Notes: generated by a model from the sequence alone, not told the origin. 64,000 nt of DNA from CAYUCE01 sp964443275 (GCA_964443275.1 CAYUCE010000001.1:1-64000), one strand, 5' to 3'; positions 8,011 to 16,235 are shown, numbered from the stretch's first letter. A program made the numbers and translations.

Positions 8011-9149
8011 GCCCCGCTTTTGCCCTTTTCCACCTCTCGAACTTGTCCCAAAGTTCTTATCTTCAGGGCATTCATGATATCGGTGCGGGTAATTATACCC
8101 ACCATTTTACCCTTCTTATCCACCACTATGAGCCTGCCCAAATTGTTTTGAATGATCCTTTTGAAAGCTTCCATGGCATGATGATCCTTAGGAATGGTTA
8201 TCACTTCTTTGGTCATGATATCTTCCACTTTATCCTCATTGGTATCCCTTCTCTGTAAATCTTGAAGGGTGACGATCCCTACCACATTTCGATTCTCATC
8301 TATTACCGGATAGCCTAAATGACGCCGGTCAAGCATAGTCTCAATTAGTTTGGAGACGCTCGATTCAGGGCTTACAGTTACCACATCTTTGGTCATCAAA
8401 TCCTCTATCTTTACCTCTTCCAGTGACTGGCTTACCATTAGGTTTTGGACTTCCGAAGACATGGAGGCGTAGATGAAAAAGGCGATGAGAATCAAAAAGA
8501 TGTTTAAGTTGATCAATCCATAAAGCCCCATAGCAATCGCTATGGCTTTACTAATATTTGCCGATATCCTGGTGGCATCCAGCCGAGGACGTCTTAGGGC
8601 CAGAAGTGATCTGAGGATACGTCCTCCATCCAGTGGTAAGGCGGGAATTAAGTTGAATACCCCTACCGCTAAATTCATAAAAACCAGATAGCCTATGATG
8701 AATCGGGGGATCGGAGCTTGAGGGGAGAGAATCTGTAAAATAATCCAGCAAATCCCCCCTAGTATAAAGCTGGTTACCGGTCCGGCCACCGCCATCTTGG
8801 CCTCCTGACCGGGCTCTTCCGGAATTTCTTCAAGCTGCGCTATTCCCCCCAAGACATGTAAGGTGATGGACTTTATCCTTACCCCATAGCGCATGGCGAA
8901 GATGGAATGGCCCAGTTCGTGAAGGGTTACTCCCGTAAATAATCCCAGGGCGGCGATCAAACCTATCCAATATGCCCTGGACCCGCTGGTCAGAGGCTCG
9001 GTATTTATATCCAGATTTAAAAGCTTTACGTAAACGTCAATTTGACTGCCTATAATCCAGGCCAGGATAGGCAAAAATATTAGAAAAGAGATGTTTAGCT
9101 TTATCGGGATTCCAAATAATTTGAAGGGTAATTCATAGGTTGTCTTCAT
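8007..9149 (-). CDS. Site-2 zinc metalloprotease (M50) with tandem CBS domains
   Basis: Intramembrane protease, 380 residues. Six hydrophobic segments contain the zinc motif HELGH near residue 81 and the second metal-ligand motif, PALPLDGGR, near residue 170. Two CBS domains occupy about residues 245-370 (EDLMTKDVVTVSP and DIMTKEVITIP). This is the SpoIVFB/sporulation-type M50B architecture with C-terminal CBS modules that often bind adenine nucleotides. Substrates are unknown. The stop codon shares bases with that of the convergent gene on the other strand. Confidence 0.93.
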   Translation of the reverse strand: MKTTYELPFKLFGIPIKLNISFLIFLPILAWIIGSQIDVYVKLLNLDINTEPLTSGSRAYWIGLIAALGLFTGVTLHELGHSIFAMRYGVRIKSITLHVLGGIAQLEEIPEEPGQEAKMAVAGPVTSFILGGICWIILQILSPQAPIPRFIIGYLVFMNLAVGVFNLIPALPLDGGRILRSLLALRRPRLDATRISANISKAIAIAMGLYGLINLNIFLILIAFFIYASMSSEVQNLMVSQSLEEVKIEDLMTKDVVTVSPESSVSKLIETMLDRRHLGYPVIDENRNVVGIVTLQDLQRRDTNEDKVEDIMTKEVITIPKDHHAMEAFKRIIQNNLGRLIVVDKKGKMVGIITRTDIMNALKIRTLGQVREVEKGKSGA

Positions 9150-9189
9150 CTTACTTCACCTTCTATTTTTTAAAAACTTCAGCTTAAAC

Positions 9190-10269
9190 CTAAGTTTCCC
9201 ACTTGGATAATCTCCTCAAGGCTTGTAATCTACTCCGATCACCAACCTTGGCTTTCTTAACTGCCTTCTTCATTATCTGAATTGAACTATCATAATCTGA
9301 TTGGTTTATCGGGTACGGGGTGCCGTCTTTGCCCCCGTGGGCAAAACTAAACGAGGTGGGGTCTTCGGTGCTGGCCTCACGCCCGTAAATAAGTTCGGCT
9401 ATCAAGCTTAAGGCGCGTACGGTCTTAGGTCCCACCCCACGAATGGCCAAAAGTTGGTTAAAATCTGGAGGTTTTCTCTCATAGGTTTTTAAGAAGGCCT
9501 TATTTAATCTTTGGGGATGTATATCCTCCAACATGAGTCTATGTCGGGAGGGCATTTGCAGATGGGATTTTTTTAAACTAGTAAGGTCTTTAATTGTTTT
9601 ATCCGGTTTTCGATGGGAGATTTCACTGCTTACTTGTTTGTTATCCTCGCTCTCTTTGGCCGTTAAATTAAGTGGAACGGTCCTTTGATCACAACAGACG
9701 GCTTGATGTGGTTCCAGAGTAAAATCTAGGTTTTTCCTGCTTAACCAATGATAGCGGCGGGCATAACCGTTATCTTCGTTCATCCCCTGCTGGATAACCC
9801 CCCAATTTGCAAATCTATCAAATATAAATACGTGGTGATAAATCTGGTATCCGTCCTGCAGGGCTGTATTATCAACCTTTGCGCTCATTCGGCTTGCATA
9901 TACCAAGCTGTTTGAGTCAAAAGAATGCCCAAAACTATAGCTTTTAATTTCATCCGGTGTGCGTCGGGAAGCCGCCCCTTTGCCGCCGCAGGCGTAAAGT
10001 CCCAACTCCTCATCCATTCCACCCTTTAGGGCCTCTTTCATTGCCCCGCAGACGGTAGTAGTCAACCCGGATGAGTGCCAATCAAAGCCTAAGGTGCAGC
10101 CGAAGGCCTGAAACCAAAAGGGATCGGAGAGCCTTTTTAAAAACCCTTCGGTACCCAGCTCATCCACCATTACCCATATAATTGAGCTGGCTAACCGGGT
10201 CATCCTTTTAAACAACCACCGGGGCGCCCTACCGCGGTGAAGTGGCAAATTGCAGGTTCCGGTGCGCAT
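9190..10269 (-). CDS. DUF763 family protein
   Basis: A 359-residue protein matching DUF763, a family found mainly in archaea and thermophilic bacteria. The diagnostic start is MRTGTCNLPLHRGRAPRWLF; later come CGGKGAASRRTP and an HhH-like stretch RGVGPKTVRALSLIAELIYG near residues 270-290. The helix-hairpin-helix segment and basic content suggest nucleic-acid binding, and a DNA-repair role has been guessed for the family, but no activity is established. It is divergent from the HTH-TOBE regulator. Confidence 0.85.
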   Translation of the reverse strand: MRTGTCNLPLHRGRAPRWLFKRMTRLASSIIWVMVDELGTEGFLKRLSDPFWFQAFGCTLGFDWHSSGLTTTVCGAMKEALKGGMDEELGLYACGGKGAASRRTPDEIKSYSFGHSFDSNSLVYASRMSAKVDNTALQDGYQIYHHVFIFDRFANWGVIQQGMNEDNGYARRYHWLSRKNLDFTLEPHQAVCCDQRTVPLNLTAKESEDNKQVSSEISHRKPDKTIKDLTSLKKSHLQMPSRHRLMLEDIHPQRLNKAFLKTYERKPPDFNQLLAIRGVGPKTVRALSLIAELIYGREASTEDPTSFSFAHGGKDGTPYPINQSDYDSSIQIMKKAVKKAKVGDRSRLQALRRLSKWET

Positions 10270-10347
10270 ACCGCTATCTCCCTCCGAAGAAAGGGTTCAC
10301 TAGAAGATAACAAAAGGGTGGGTTTTGGACAACTATATCAATCCTTT

Positions 10348-10376
10348 TTGGCACTGTAAAGCGATATGTGTATACT
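10348..10376 (+). promoter_or_regulatory. Promoter of the HTH-TOBE regulator, implying a leaderless mRNA
   Basis: TTGGCA (10348-10353), a 17-base spacer and TATACT (10371-10376). Transcription would start near 10383, only a few bases before the ATG at 10387, and no Shine-Dalgarno is present. The spacer and -10 hold GTGTATAC (10367-10374), close to the TACACA repeats at the wtpA promoter, so autoregulation is plausible. Confidence 0.7.
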
Positions 10377-10386
10377 TGCAGTTGCC

Positions 10387-11010
10387 ATGGCCAAAAGCGA
10401 CTTCGGAGAGACTTTGAGAAACTTAAGGTTAAGGAAAAAAATAGGATTGAGGGAGCTTTCCAGAAAGGCAGGAATAGACCACACCCGCCTAAGCAAGATA
10501 GAACACGGCTTGAGACCACCTCCCGAGCTGGAACTAATTTTATCCTTGGCTCGTGCTTTGGGTACAGATCCCCATAAATTGGCCCAGTTAGCCGGGGTTC
10601 CAAAAGAATTTCTTAAATTAAATACCGGTAAAAAAATTATGAACGTCCTTCAGGGCCAGGTAGTGGGAAAATCAGATCACTTACTCATAGTAAAGGTAGC
10701 CAATAACGAGCTGGAGATAGCCGGCGAGAAACCCAAAAAGAACAAAGTAAAAATAACCATAAGACCGGAAGAGATCACCCTTTACAAACGCCCTGAATCA
10801 TTGGTAGGAACCAGTGCCAGAAATAGATTTTCCGGTACCATAACCGGTATTGAACCCCACAAAACCTATAACTACGCCACCCTTCAGTGTGGCGGATTCA
10901 AACTGAAGGTAGCGGTAACTGATAAGTCCATACAAAAGATGGGATTGAAACCGGGAAGCGGAGTTTACGCCACTTTCAAAGCTACTGCCGCAAAATTATC
11001 TGCCGTTTAG
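10387..11010 (+). CDS. HTH (XRE)-TOBE transcription regulator, probable tungstate/molybdate sensor
   Basis: 207 residues from the ATG at 10387. An ATG at 10366 lies upstream of the predicted -10 and is rejected. Residues 4-62 form an XRE helix-turn-helix (LRNLRLRKKIGLRELSRKAG...LSKIEHG). Residues about 75-207 align with the C-terminal tail of WtpC encoded 3 kb away: both have an IRPEEIT/IRPEDIT block, then SARN, and end in LKPGxxVYAxFKAT. In ModC/WtpC this Mop/TOBE tail binds oxyanions. The protein therefore looks like a tungstate/molybdate-responsive regulator built differently from ModE, which has a winged HTH with Mop domains. Likely targets are the wtp operon and itself. Confidence 0.82.
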   Translation: MAKSDFGETLRNLRLRKKIGLRELSRKAGIDHTRLSKIEHGLRPPPELELILSLARALGTDPHKLAQLAGVPKEFLKLNTGKKIMNVLQGQVVGKSDHLLIVKVANNELEIAGEKPKKNKVKITIRPEEITLYKRPESLVGTSARNRFSGTITGIEPHKTYNYATLQCGGFKLKVAVTDKSIQKMGLKPGSGVYATFKATAAKLSAV

Positions 11011-11287
11011 GAATCCCTCTGCATATCTTTTTCTTCTCATTTATTGATTTAATAATATCAGTTCTCAGCTATTAGTTGTCAGTTATCAGCTAAAACCCCC
11101 TAAATCTAGGCAGGTAGCGGATGCTCTACTACGCTGTCCAGCACTTACCTTAGATGCAACAGGGTACTGTTTCAGACAATGCCACATTTTATCAAAGGTA
11201 AGTGCTGGGCGGAGAAGAGGCTTCTTCCACTACACTCTCTAACCATGGAACCTTGAAAGGTTCCGCTACAACTGCTGGATGCGACAT
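11011..11287. other. Convergent intergenic region between regulator and cas6
   Basis: Holds a short stretch of imperfect CAGTT(A/C)TCAGCTA-like repeats (11060-11095) and palindromic element copy 1 (11138-11208). I see no gene and no CRISPR repeat-spacer pattern. Confidence 0.6.
11138..11208 (-). repeat. Palindromic element PE, copy 1
   Basis: Left arm CCAGCACTTACCTT (11138-11151) and right arm AAGGTAAGTGCTGG (11195-11208) are perfect inverted complements around a 43-base loop. Read on the minus strand, the loop resembles that of copy 2 (shared TGGCA, TGAAA, TACC and TGTTG blocks in the same order). In that orientation it lies in the 3' trailer of cas6, 79 bases after the stop. No target-site duplication is visible. 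Confidence 0.85.
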
Positions 11288-12067
11288 CTACTTATCAACA
11301 ACCTCCACCATTCCAAAGCCCATGCTCCCCTTCTCGCCGAAGCCGGCTTCATAACCTATCTCAATTAGCTGCGGGGAGCCTTCTACCACAAACGGAGCCA
11401 GTATCCCCTTGATCTTGGTGCCTTTAAAGTCAATTAGCTTATAAATCTTGTCCCCTTTTCGTTCGATATAGTCTTGGTCAAACTCCAGCTTAAGCTCATC
11501 TGAATGCGGCGTTTCGCCGTGAACTAACTGATATTTTTTTAATAGATTATCTTTGATGGCTCCTTCCAGGTCTTTATCGTCATGGCGATAATAATATGGA
11601 GAAAGTTTCCCATTTCTTTCTACCTTGGTTGCCGAGACGATTGGAGAAAGACAGATGAATTTCACCCTTTTAGAAAGATCCGGCTGCTTCAAGATCTCTA
11701 CGCTCTCCGCCCAGAACTCTTCCTTTCCCAATCTAAATTCATCACGGTTCAAAAGACCCTGAGCCAAGTGGTTCACAAATTCCTTTACGGGAGATGAGAC
11801 CAAAAGCTCTGCGGCCGGTTTGAAGGAGACTATTTTGGTACAATCATTACCGGGTTTTACTTTCCAATCCTTAAAATCAAGCTGGGAATAGGTAAAGAGT
11901 TTGAATCTTTTATTACCCAGTTTGTATCCACGGTCGTGTAAGAAACTTGAGAAGTCATGTGATGAGGTAGCCAGAGTACTGTAAATTAGGCCCGTGATGA
12001 GATGGTTGTAATTGATGGGAAGTTCAAATTTATTATTCGCCGATCGGAAATTTATTTTTATCCGCAT
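11288..12067 (-). CDS. cas6: CRISPR-associated endoribonuclease Cas6 (solitary)
   Basis: 259 residues with the Cas6 repeat-associated fold. The N-terminal block is IKINFRSANNKFELPINYNHLITGLIY, with a candidate catalytic His in YNHL. The C-terminal glycine-rich loop is GFGEKGSMGFGMVEVV. Cas6 cuts pre-crRNA inside the repeat. No other cas gene and no CRISPR array is in the window, so it must act on arrays elsewhere, be a relic, or have another RNA target. A TATAGT -10 box (12084-12079) sits 11 bases before the ATG and no ribosome site is visible, suggesting a leaderless message. Confidence 0.85.
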   Translation of the reverse strand: MRIKINFRSANNKFELPINYNHLITGLIYSTLATSSHDFSSFLHDRGYKLGNKRFKLFTYSQLDFKDWKVKPGNDCTKIVSFKPAAELLVSSPVKEFVNHLAQGLLNRDEFRLGKEEFWAESVEILKQPDLSKRVKFICLSPIVSATKVERNGKLSPYYYRHDDKDLEGAIKDNLLKKYQLVHGETPHSDELKLEFDQDYIERKGDKIYKLIDFKGTKIKGILAPFVVEGSPQLIEIGYEAGFGEKGSMGFGMVEVVDK

Positions 12068-12394
12068 TTTTATCGGTTACTATAAAAAGCCAAAATAAAC
12101 CCCGCCTAAAACCTATCTTAATTTTTGGAGAGAAGTCTGCTTGGTCTTTCGATCACTAGAGAAGTTGTAGACGATTTTTAGGATGAAAAAAACGGGACAT
12201 CAAATATATACTTTAACTTTTATCCTTTAAAGTATAAAGGGAAAAGTCAATTTTTTCAAATGAATGGATAGAAAATACCCGATTTATTTTGCGGCTAAAT
12301 TTGATCACCGAAATTGGCTGCCTGCAGCTAGACATCCGCACCCTTTTATCTGCTTCCAAAACTCAAAATAACCCAGCCACCTGCTTGCTTTTTG

Positions 12395-12423
12395 TTGACA
12401 TACGTCCACAAATTAGATACAAT
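12395..12423 (+). promoter_or_regulatory. Sigma-70 promoter of wtpABC
   Basis: A perfect TTGACA (12395-12400), 17 bases, and TACAAT (12418-12423). Start of transcription is expected near 12430, giving a leader of about 28 nt with a weak AGAGG site before the ATG at 12458. Confidence 0.88.
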
Positions 12424-12435
12424 ATCGTACACAAA
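12403..12435 (+). promoter_or_regulatory. Candidate operator repeats at the wtpA promoter
   Basis: CGTCCACAAA (12403-12412) and CGTACACAAA (12426-12435) are direct repeats 23 bases apart, about two helical turns. One lies in the promoter spacer and one over the expected start site, positions suited to repression. The regulator promoter at 10348 carries the reverse complement core TACACA. This is inference from position and similarity only. Confidence 0.4.
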
Positions 12436-12457
12436 ACTCAAAAATTAGAGGTACAGT

Positions 12458-13450
12458 ATGTTTAAAAAGACGGTTAAAACTTTGCTTGCCATCTTTATAT
12501 GCGGTTTATTGGCGGTTGCGGTTGGAGCAGCAGACAATGTAAAGCTTAAGGTTTTTCACGCCGGAAGCTTATCCATTCCCTTAAAACAGGTGGAAGAAAA
12601 GTTTGAAGCACAAAATCCCAATGTAGATGTGCAGCTTGAATCACACGGATCCGTCCTTTGCGTCAGACAGATAACCGAAGTGGGTAAAAAAGGGGATGTA
12701 ATAGCAGTAGCAGATTATACATTGATCCCTTCCATGATGTATCCAGAGTACGCTAAATTTTACCTTCAGTTTGCCCGAAACAGGATGGTTTTAGCTTACA
12801 CTGACCAAAGCAAATATTCTAAAAAAATAAACCAATACAACTGGTATAATGTGTTAAGAAAAGAGGATGTAACTTTTGGCTTCTCCAATCCTAACCTCGA
12901 CCCTTGCGGATACCGCTCACCTATGGTAATCCAATTGGCGGAAAGCTTCTATATGGACAACCAGATATTGGAAGACCTAGTAATCAAAAATTCAGCCATA
13001 AGGGTAAAAGAAACAGACGGCACCTATACCATATCCGCTCCCGAGGCATTGGAGCCGAACACAAAAAGGCTAACCATAAGGCCAAAATCCGTGAACCTAA
13101 TCTCGCTGGTGGAAAGTGGTGGTTTGGACTACGCCTTTGAATATATGAGTGTGGCCAAGCAGCACGGCCTCAAATGGGTAACTCTACCGGAGGAAATTGA
13201 TCTATCATCTACGGAATATAAGGGACTTTACCAAAAAGTAGAAGTAAAGACCTCGGACGGGAACGTAAAAACCGGAAAACCCATTGTTTACAGTATTTCG
13301 GTACCTGCAAATGCACCCCACCCCGAGTTGGGAGTTAAATTTATAGAGTTTGTTATTGGTAAACGAGGTAGAGAAATATTTACAAACCTGGGACAACCGC
13401 CTATCGTTCCTCCGGTGGGCGATGGAGAGGTACCCGCAGAGTTTAAATAG
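12458..13450 (+). CDS. wtpA: Tungstate/molybdate ABC transporter, substrate-binding protein
   Basis: 330-residue secreted binding protein with a signal peptide (1-24, ending VGA-AD). The mature start LKVFHAGSLSIPLKQVEEKFE is the WtpA/ModA-family oxyanion pocket motif; the HAGSLS serine loop holds the anion. Later blocks TFGFSNPNLDPCGYRSPMV and ALEPNTKRLTIRPKSVNLISLVESGGLDYAFEYMSVAKQHGL match WtpA of archaea and thermophiles rather than classical ModA. WtpA proteins favour tungstate. It is first in the operon wtpABC. Confidence 0.93.
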   Translation: MFKKTVKTLLAIFICGLLAVAVGAADNVKLKVFHAGSLSIPLKQVEEKFEAQNPNVDVQLESHGSVLCVRQITEVGKKGDVIAVADYTLIPSMMYPEYAKFYLQFARNRMVLAYTDQSKYSKKINQYNWYNVLRKEDVTFGFSNPNLDPCGYRSPMVIQLAESFYMDNQILEDLVIKNSAIRVKETDGTYTISAPEALEPNTKRLTIRPKSVNLISLVESGGLDYAFEYMSVAKQHGLKWVTLPEEIDLSSTEYKGLYQKVEVKTSDGNVKTGKPIVYSISVPANAPHPELGVKFIEFVIGKRGREIFTNLGQPPIVPPVGDGEVPAEFK

Positions 13451-13475
13451 ATTCCTAATAAAGGATCGATCATAG

Positions 13476-14252
13476 ATGAAGAGGAATAAACTACTGCTTG
13501 TTTTTTTGTTAATAGGTATTTTTTTACTCCTCTTCATTATTACTCCGATTGGCAATATTTTTTACACCCAGTTGGTGATTGACTTACCCGGCTTAATAAA
13601 GACCGTTCAAGACCCGGCTGTACTTAACTCTATTTGGCTGAGCGTATATACTGCTTTTTTGGCTACCATGATAGCTTTCCTCTTGGGCACTCCTTTAGCC
13701 TACTTTTTGACCAGATATAACTTTTGGGGGAAGGAAATAATTAATAACATAATTGATCTTCCCATGGTCATTCCTCATATAGCGGCCGGAATTATTCTTT
13801 ATGGGGTATTTAATCAATCCGGCCCGGTGGGGGGACCACTACGGGGCATAATCACTTTTCAAGACGCAGTTCCGGGTATCGTGGTAGCCATGCTTTTTGT
13901 ATCCGTACCCTTCTTCGTTAACTCTGCTCGGGAGGGGTTTGAGTCTGTAGATCCCAGATTGGAAAATATCTCCCGGACTCTAGGCGAATCCCCCTGGGGG
14001 ACTTTTTACAAAGTATCTTTCCCGCTGGCTTTCTCCAATATATTGACCGGGGCTATACTTGCCTGGGCTAGAGGAATCAGTGAGTATGCGGCGGTGGCCA
14101 TAATTGCCTATTTTCCCAAGACCGCACCTATCTTAATTAGGGACAGATTTACCTCATACGGACTGGCTAGCTCAAGACCGGCCACTTTGCTGCTTATATT
14201 TATTTGTTTGATGGTATTTACAATACTTCGGACGGTGTCCAGCAAGAGATGA
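13476..14252 (+). CDS. wtpB: Tungstate/molybdate ABC transporter, permease
   Basis: 258-residue ModB/WtpB-type permease with about six membrane helices. The EAA loop is RLENISRTLGESPWGTFYKVSFPLA near residues 165-190, and the DLPMVIPHIAAGIIL helix is typical. It begins 26 bases after wtpA behind an AAAGGA site and overlaps wtpC by four bases (ATGA). Substrate is inferred from its partners. Confidence 0.92.
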   Translation: MKRNKLLLVFLLIGIFLLLFIITPIGNIFYTQLVIDLPGLIKTVQDPAVLNSIWLSVYTAFLATMIAFLLGTPLAYFLTRYNFWGKEIINNIIDLPMVIPHIAAGIILYGVFNQSGPVGGPLRGIITFQDAVPGIVVAMLFVSVPFFVNSAREGFESVDPRLENISRTLGESPWGTFYKVSFPLAFSNILTGAILAWARGISEYAAVAIIAYFPKTAPILIRDRFTSYGLASSRPATLLLIFICLMVFTILRTVSSKR

Positions 14253-15304
14253 AAAATATTGCTATCTGGTTAAAAAATTTGTGGGTGGATTTAGAGGAGT
14301 TCAAATTAAAAGATATTAGCCTGGAAATTGCAGATGGTGAGTACTTTATGGTCTTAGGACCTACCGGGGCCGGGAAAACCATACTCCTTGAAACTATAGC
14401 AGGCATCTATGAACTTAAACAGGGCGAAATCTACATAAAGGGTCGGAACGCAACTCAGGCCCCTCCGGAAAATAGAAATATCGGCTTCGTCTATCAGGAG
14501 TATGCGCTATTCCCCCACCTGAACGTCTATAATAACGTACAATTTGGACTTAAAGCCAGAAAGATGAACCAACCAAAAGAAAAGACCAAAGAAATAATGC
14601 AACTTCTGGATATAAGCCATTTAGGCTCCCGATACCCGCATACCTTATCCGGAGGTGAGAAGCAAAAGGCAGCTTTGGCCCGGGCAATAGTGGTAGAACC
14701 GGAAGTGCTGCTGTTAGATGAACCGCTGGCTGCCTTGGATCAAAAGACCCGGGATTACTTAAGAGGCGAATTAAGCAAAATAAATAATGAGCTTGGAATT
14801 ACCATGATGCATGTAACCCACGATCAGCCGGAGGCCATGATGTTGGGCCATAGAACCTGTGTGATGATGGATGGTCGGATCTTACAAATTGGTAAAACCG
14901 ATGAGGTTTTTAACTGGCCGATAAACGAGGAAGTGGCTGATTTTGTAGGGGTAGAAAATATTTTAAGTGGCAAGATACATTCCAGCAATAATGGGGTAAT
15001 TACGGTGAAGGTTGATGATTATAAGATAATCTCCGTATCCGATCGGAAAAACGGGCAAGTAAAAGTGTTTATCCGACCGGAGGATATAACTTTATCTTTA
15101 AAAAAACAGGACTCCAGCGCCCGCAATATGATACCCGGAACCGTCCAAAAAGTAACCCGCTTAGGGGCAATCTACCGAATAGAACTAGATAATGGCCTAT
15201 CCTCTTATGTAACTAAGCAATCGGTTGAGAATCTCCAGCTAAAACCAGGCAGAGAAGTTTATGCTTCTTTTAAGGCCACGTCGGTAAAAGTAAGGCCAAG
15301 TTAA
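14249..15304 (+). CDS. wtpC: Tungstate/molybdate ABC transporter, ATPase with regulatory TOBE tail
   Basis: 351 residues from the ATG at 14249, which overlaps the wtpB stop (ATGA); an upstream start at 14204 lies inside wtpB. Walker A is GPTGAGKT, signature LSGGEKQK, Walker B VLLLDEPLAALD, switch VTHDQPEAM. From about residue 235 an oxyanion-sensing tail follows (ENILSGKI..., IRPEDITL, LKPGREVYASFKAT). In the related ModC of methanogens this tail binds molybdate/tungstate and inhibits transport. The same tail occurs in the regulator at 10387. Confidence 0.93.
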   Translation: MKNIAIWLKNLWVDLEEFKLKDISLEIADGEYFMVLGPTGAGKTILLETIAGIYELKQGEIYIKGRNATQAPPENRNIGFVYQEYALFPHLNVYNNVQFGLKARKMNQPKEKTKEIMQLLDISHLGSRYPHTLSGGEKQKAALARAIVVEPEVLLLDEPLAALDQKTRDYLRGELSKINNELGITMMHVTHDQPEAMMLGHRTCVMMDGRILQIGKTDEVFNWPINEEVADFVGVENILSGKIHSSNNGVITVKVDDYKIISVSDRKNGQVKVFIRPEDITLSLKKQDSSARNMIPGTVQKVTRLGAIYRIELDNGLSSYVTKQSVENLQLKPGREVYASFKATSVKVRPS

Positions 15305-15349
15305 TTTAACCAGGTTCTCGCACCCGTTTTACCAAGAGGATTCTCCCCC

Positions 15350-15378
15350 TTGCCCGCTACCCTCCCACCTTGTAAAAT
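15350..15378 (+). promoter_or_regulatory. Candidate promoter of hypB
   Basis: TTGCCC (15350-15355), 17 bases, TAAAAT (15373-15378). Transcription would start near 15385, exactly at the first base of palindromic element copy 2, so the element would be the 5' leader of hypB. The -35 box is a moderate match. Confidence 0.5.
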
Positions 15379-15384
15379 AAAGAT

Positions 15385-15454
15385 CCAGCACTTAGTTTAA
15401 ATGGAATTGGCAAGTGTATGAAATATACCGTGTTGTATCCAAACTAAGTGCTGG
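15385..15454 (+). repeat. Palindromic element PE, copy 2 (hypB leader)
   Basis: CCAGCACTTAGTTT (15385-15398) and AAACTAAGTGCTGG (15441-15454) form a perfect 14-bp inverted repeat with a 42-base loop. The final GG of the right arm is also the start of the hypB ribosome site GGAGG (15453-15457). Folding would therefore tie up part of the Shine-Dalgarno. The inner arm differs from copy 1 at three positions and stays paired. Confidence 0.87.
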
Positions 15455-15463
15455 AGGTATCAT

Positions 15464-16123
15464 ATGCACGATATAAATCTAAATGAGAACGTCCTAGAAA
15501 AGCAGGAGAAGTTAGCCGAGCAGGTTAGGTCAAAACTGGCCACAAATAAGATAAAGGCTTTTAACGTAATGGGGGCTATCGGCAGCGGGAAAACATCACT
15601 TATCGAAACTATTGTTAAAAGAGTAAGCAATGTAAATTTCGCAGGTATAGCCGGAGACGTAGCTGGAAATGAAGATTACAAGCGGTTTAAAAACTTGGGT
15701 ATTCCAGCAGCCAACCTTAACACCAACCTTGAATGTCATCTGGATGCCCACCTGGTTGAGCATGCCCTAGCCCATCTACCTCTGGATGAAATAGAAGTGC
15801 TCTTTGTAGAAAACGTGGGTAATTTAGTCTGCCCGGCAGATTTTCCGCTGGGTACGGATCAAGATATCGTGGTCATATCAGTCACCGAAGGGGACGACAT
15901 GATAAGAAAACATCCTCAAATATTTGCTCAAAGTGACTTGACCCTAGTCAACAAAATCGATCTGGCGGAAATTGTCGGTGTAGACCCGGATAAAATAGTC
16001 AGTGATTTTAGAAAGATAAACCCCGGTGGAACCGTAGTTCTCACCGACTGTGTTTCCGGTCCGGGAATTGAGAAGGTGATTGAGCATCTGGGAATAGGTG
16101 AAAGTTTATCTTCAAAGCTTTAA
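15464..16123 (+). CDS. hypB: Hydrogenase nickel-insertion GTPase HypB
   Basis: 219-residue GTPase that delivers nickel to the [NiFe]-hydrogenase large subunit with HypA. P-loop GAIGSGKTSLIE is near residue 34. The switch/metal region holds NTNLECHLDAHLVEHAL with the expected Cys and His ligands, and the base-recognition motif is NKIDLAE. There is no His-rich N-terminal nickel-storage segment, as is usual in archaeal-type HypB. Palindromic element copy 2 forms its leader. hypA follows after about 110 bases. Confidence 0.95.
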   Translation: MHDINLNENVLEKQEKLAEQVRSKLATNKIKAFNVMGAIGSGKTSLIETIVKRVSNVNFAGIAGDVAGNEDYKRFKNLGIPAANLNTNLECHLDAHLVEHALAHLPLDEIEVLFVENVGNLVCPADFPLGTDQDIVVISVTEGDDMIRKHPQIFAQSDLTLVNKIDLAEIVGVDPDKIVSDFRKINPGGTVVLTDCVSGPGIEKVIEHLGIGESLSSKL

Positions 16124-16235
16124 ACTAAAAGAATTTGACTCATAATTATAAATCTTTCCATCTCCTATTTATTTTACTTTTTATTGAACCTTCAGGCCGC
16201 GGATCTTAAAGTCAGTAAGGTGAAGTGATCAGTAA

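Larger units (their letters stand above)
12068..12457. other. Divergent regulatory region between cas6 and wtpA
   Basis: About 390 bases without a gene. It contains the cas6 -10 region, an inverted repeat ATACTTTAA/TTAAAGTAT (12208-12216 and 12227-12235), and the wtpA promoter with two CGTNCACAAA repeats near the end. The rest is AT-rich without recognisable structure. Confidence 0.6.

Noticed and set aside
11011..12457. Possible CRISPR array next to cas6
   Set aside because: No regularly spaced direct repeats are present on either side; only a single inverted-repeat element is seen.
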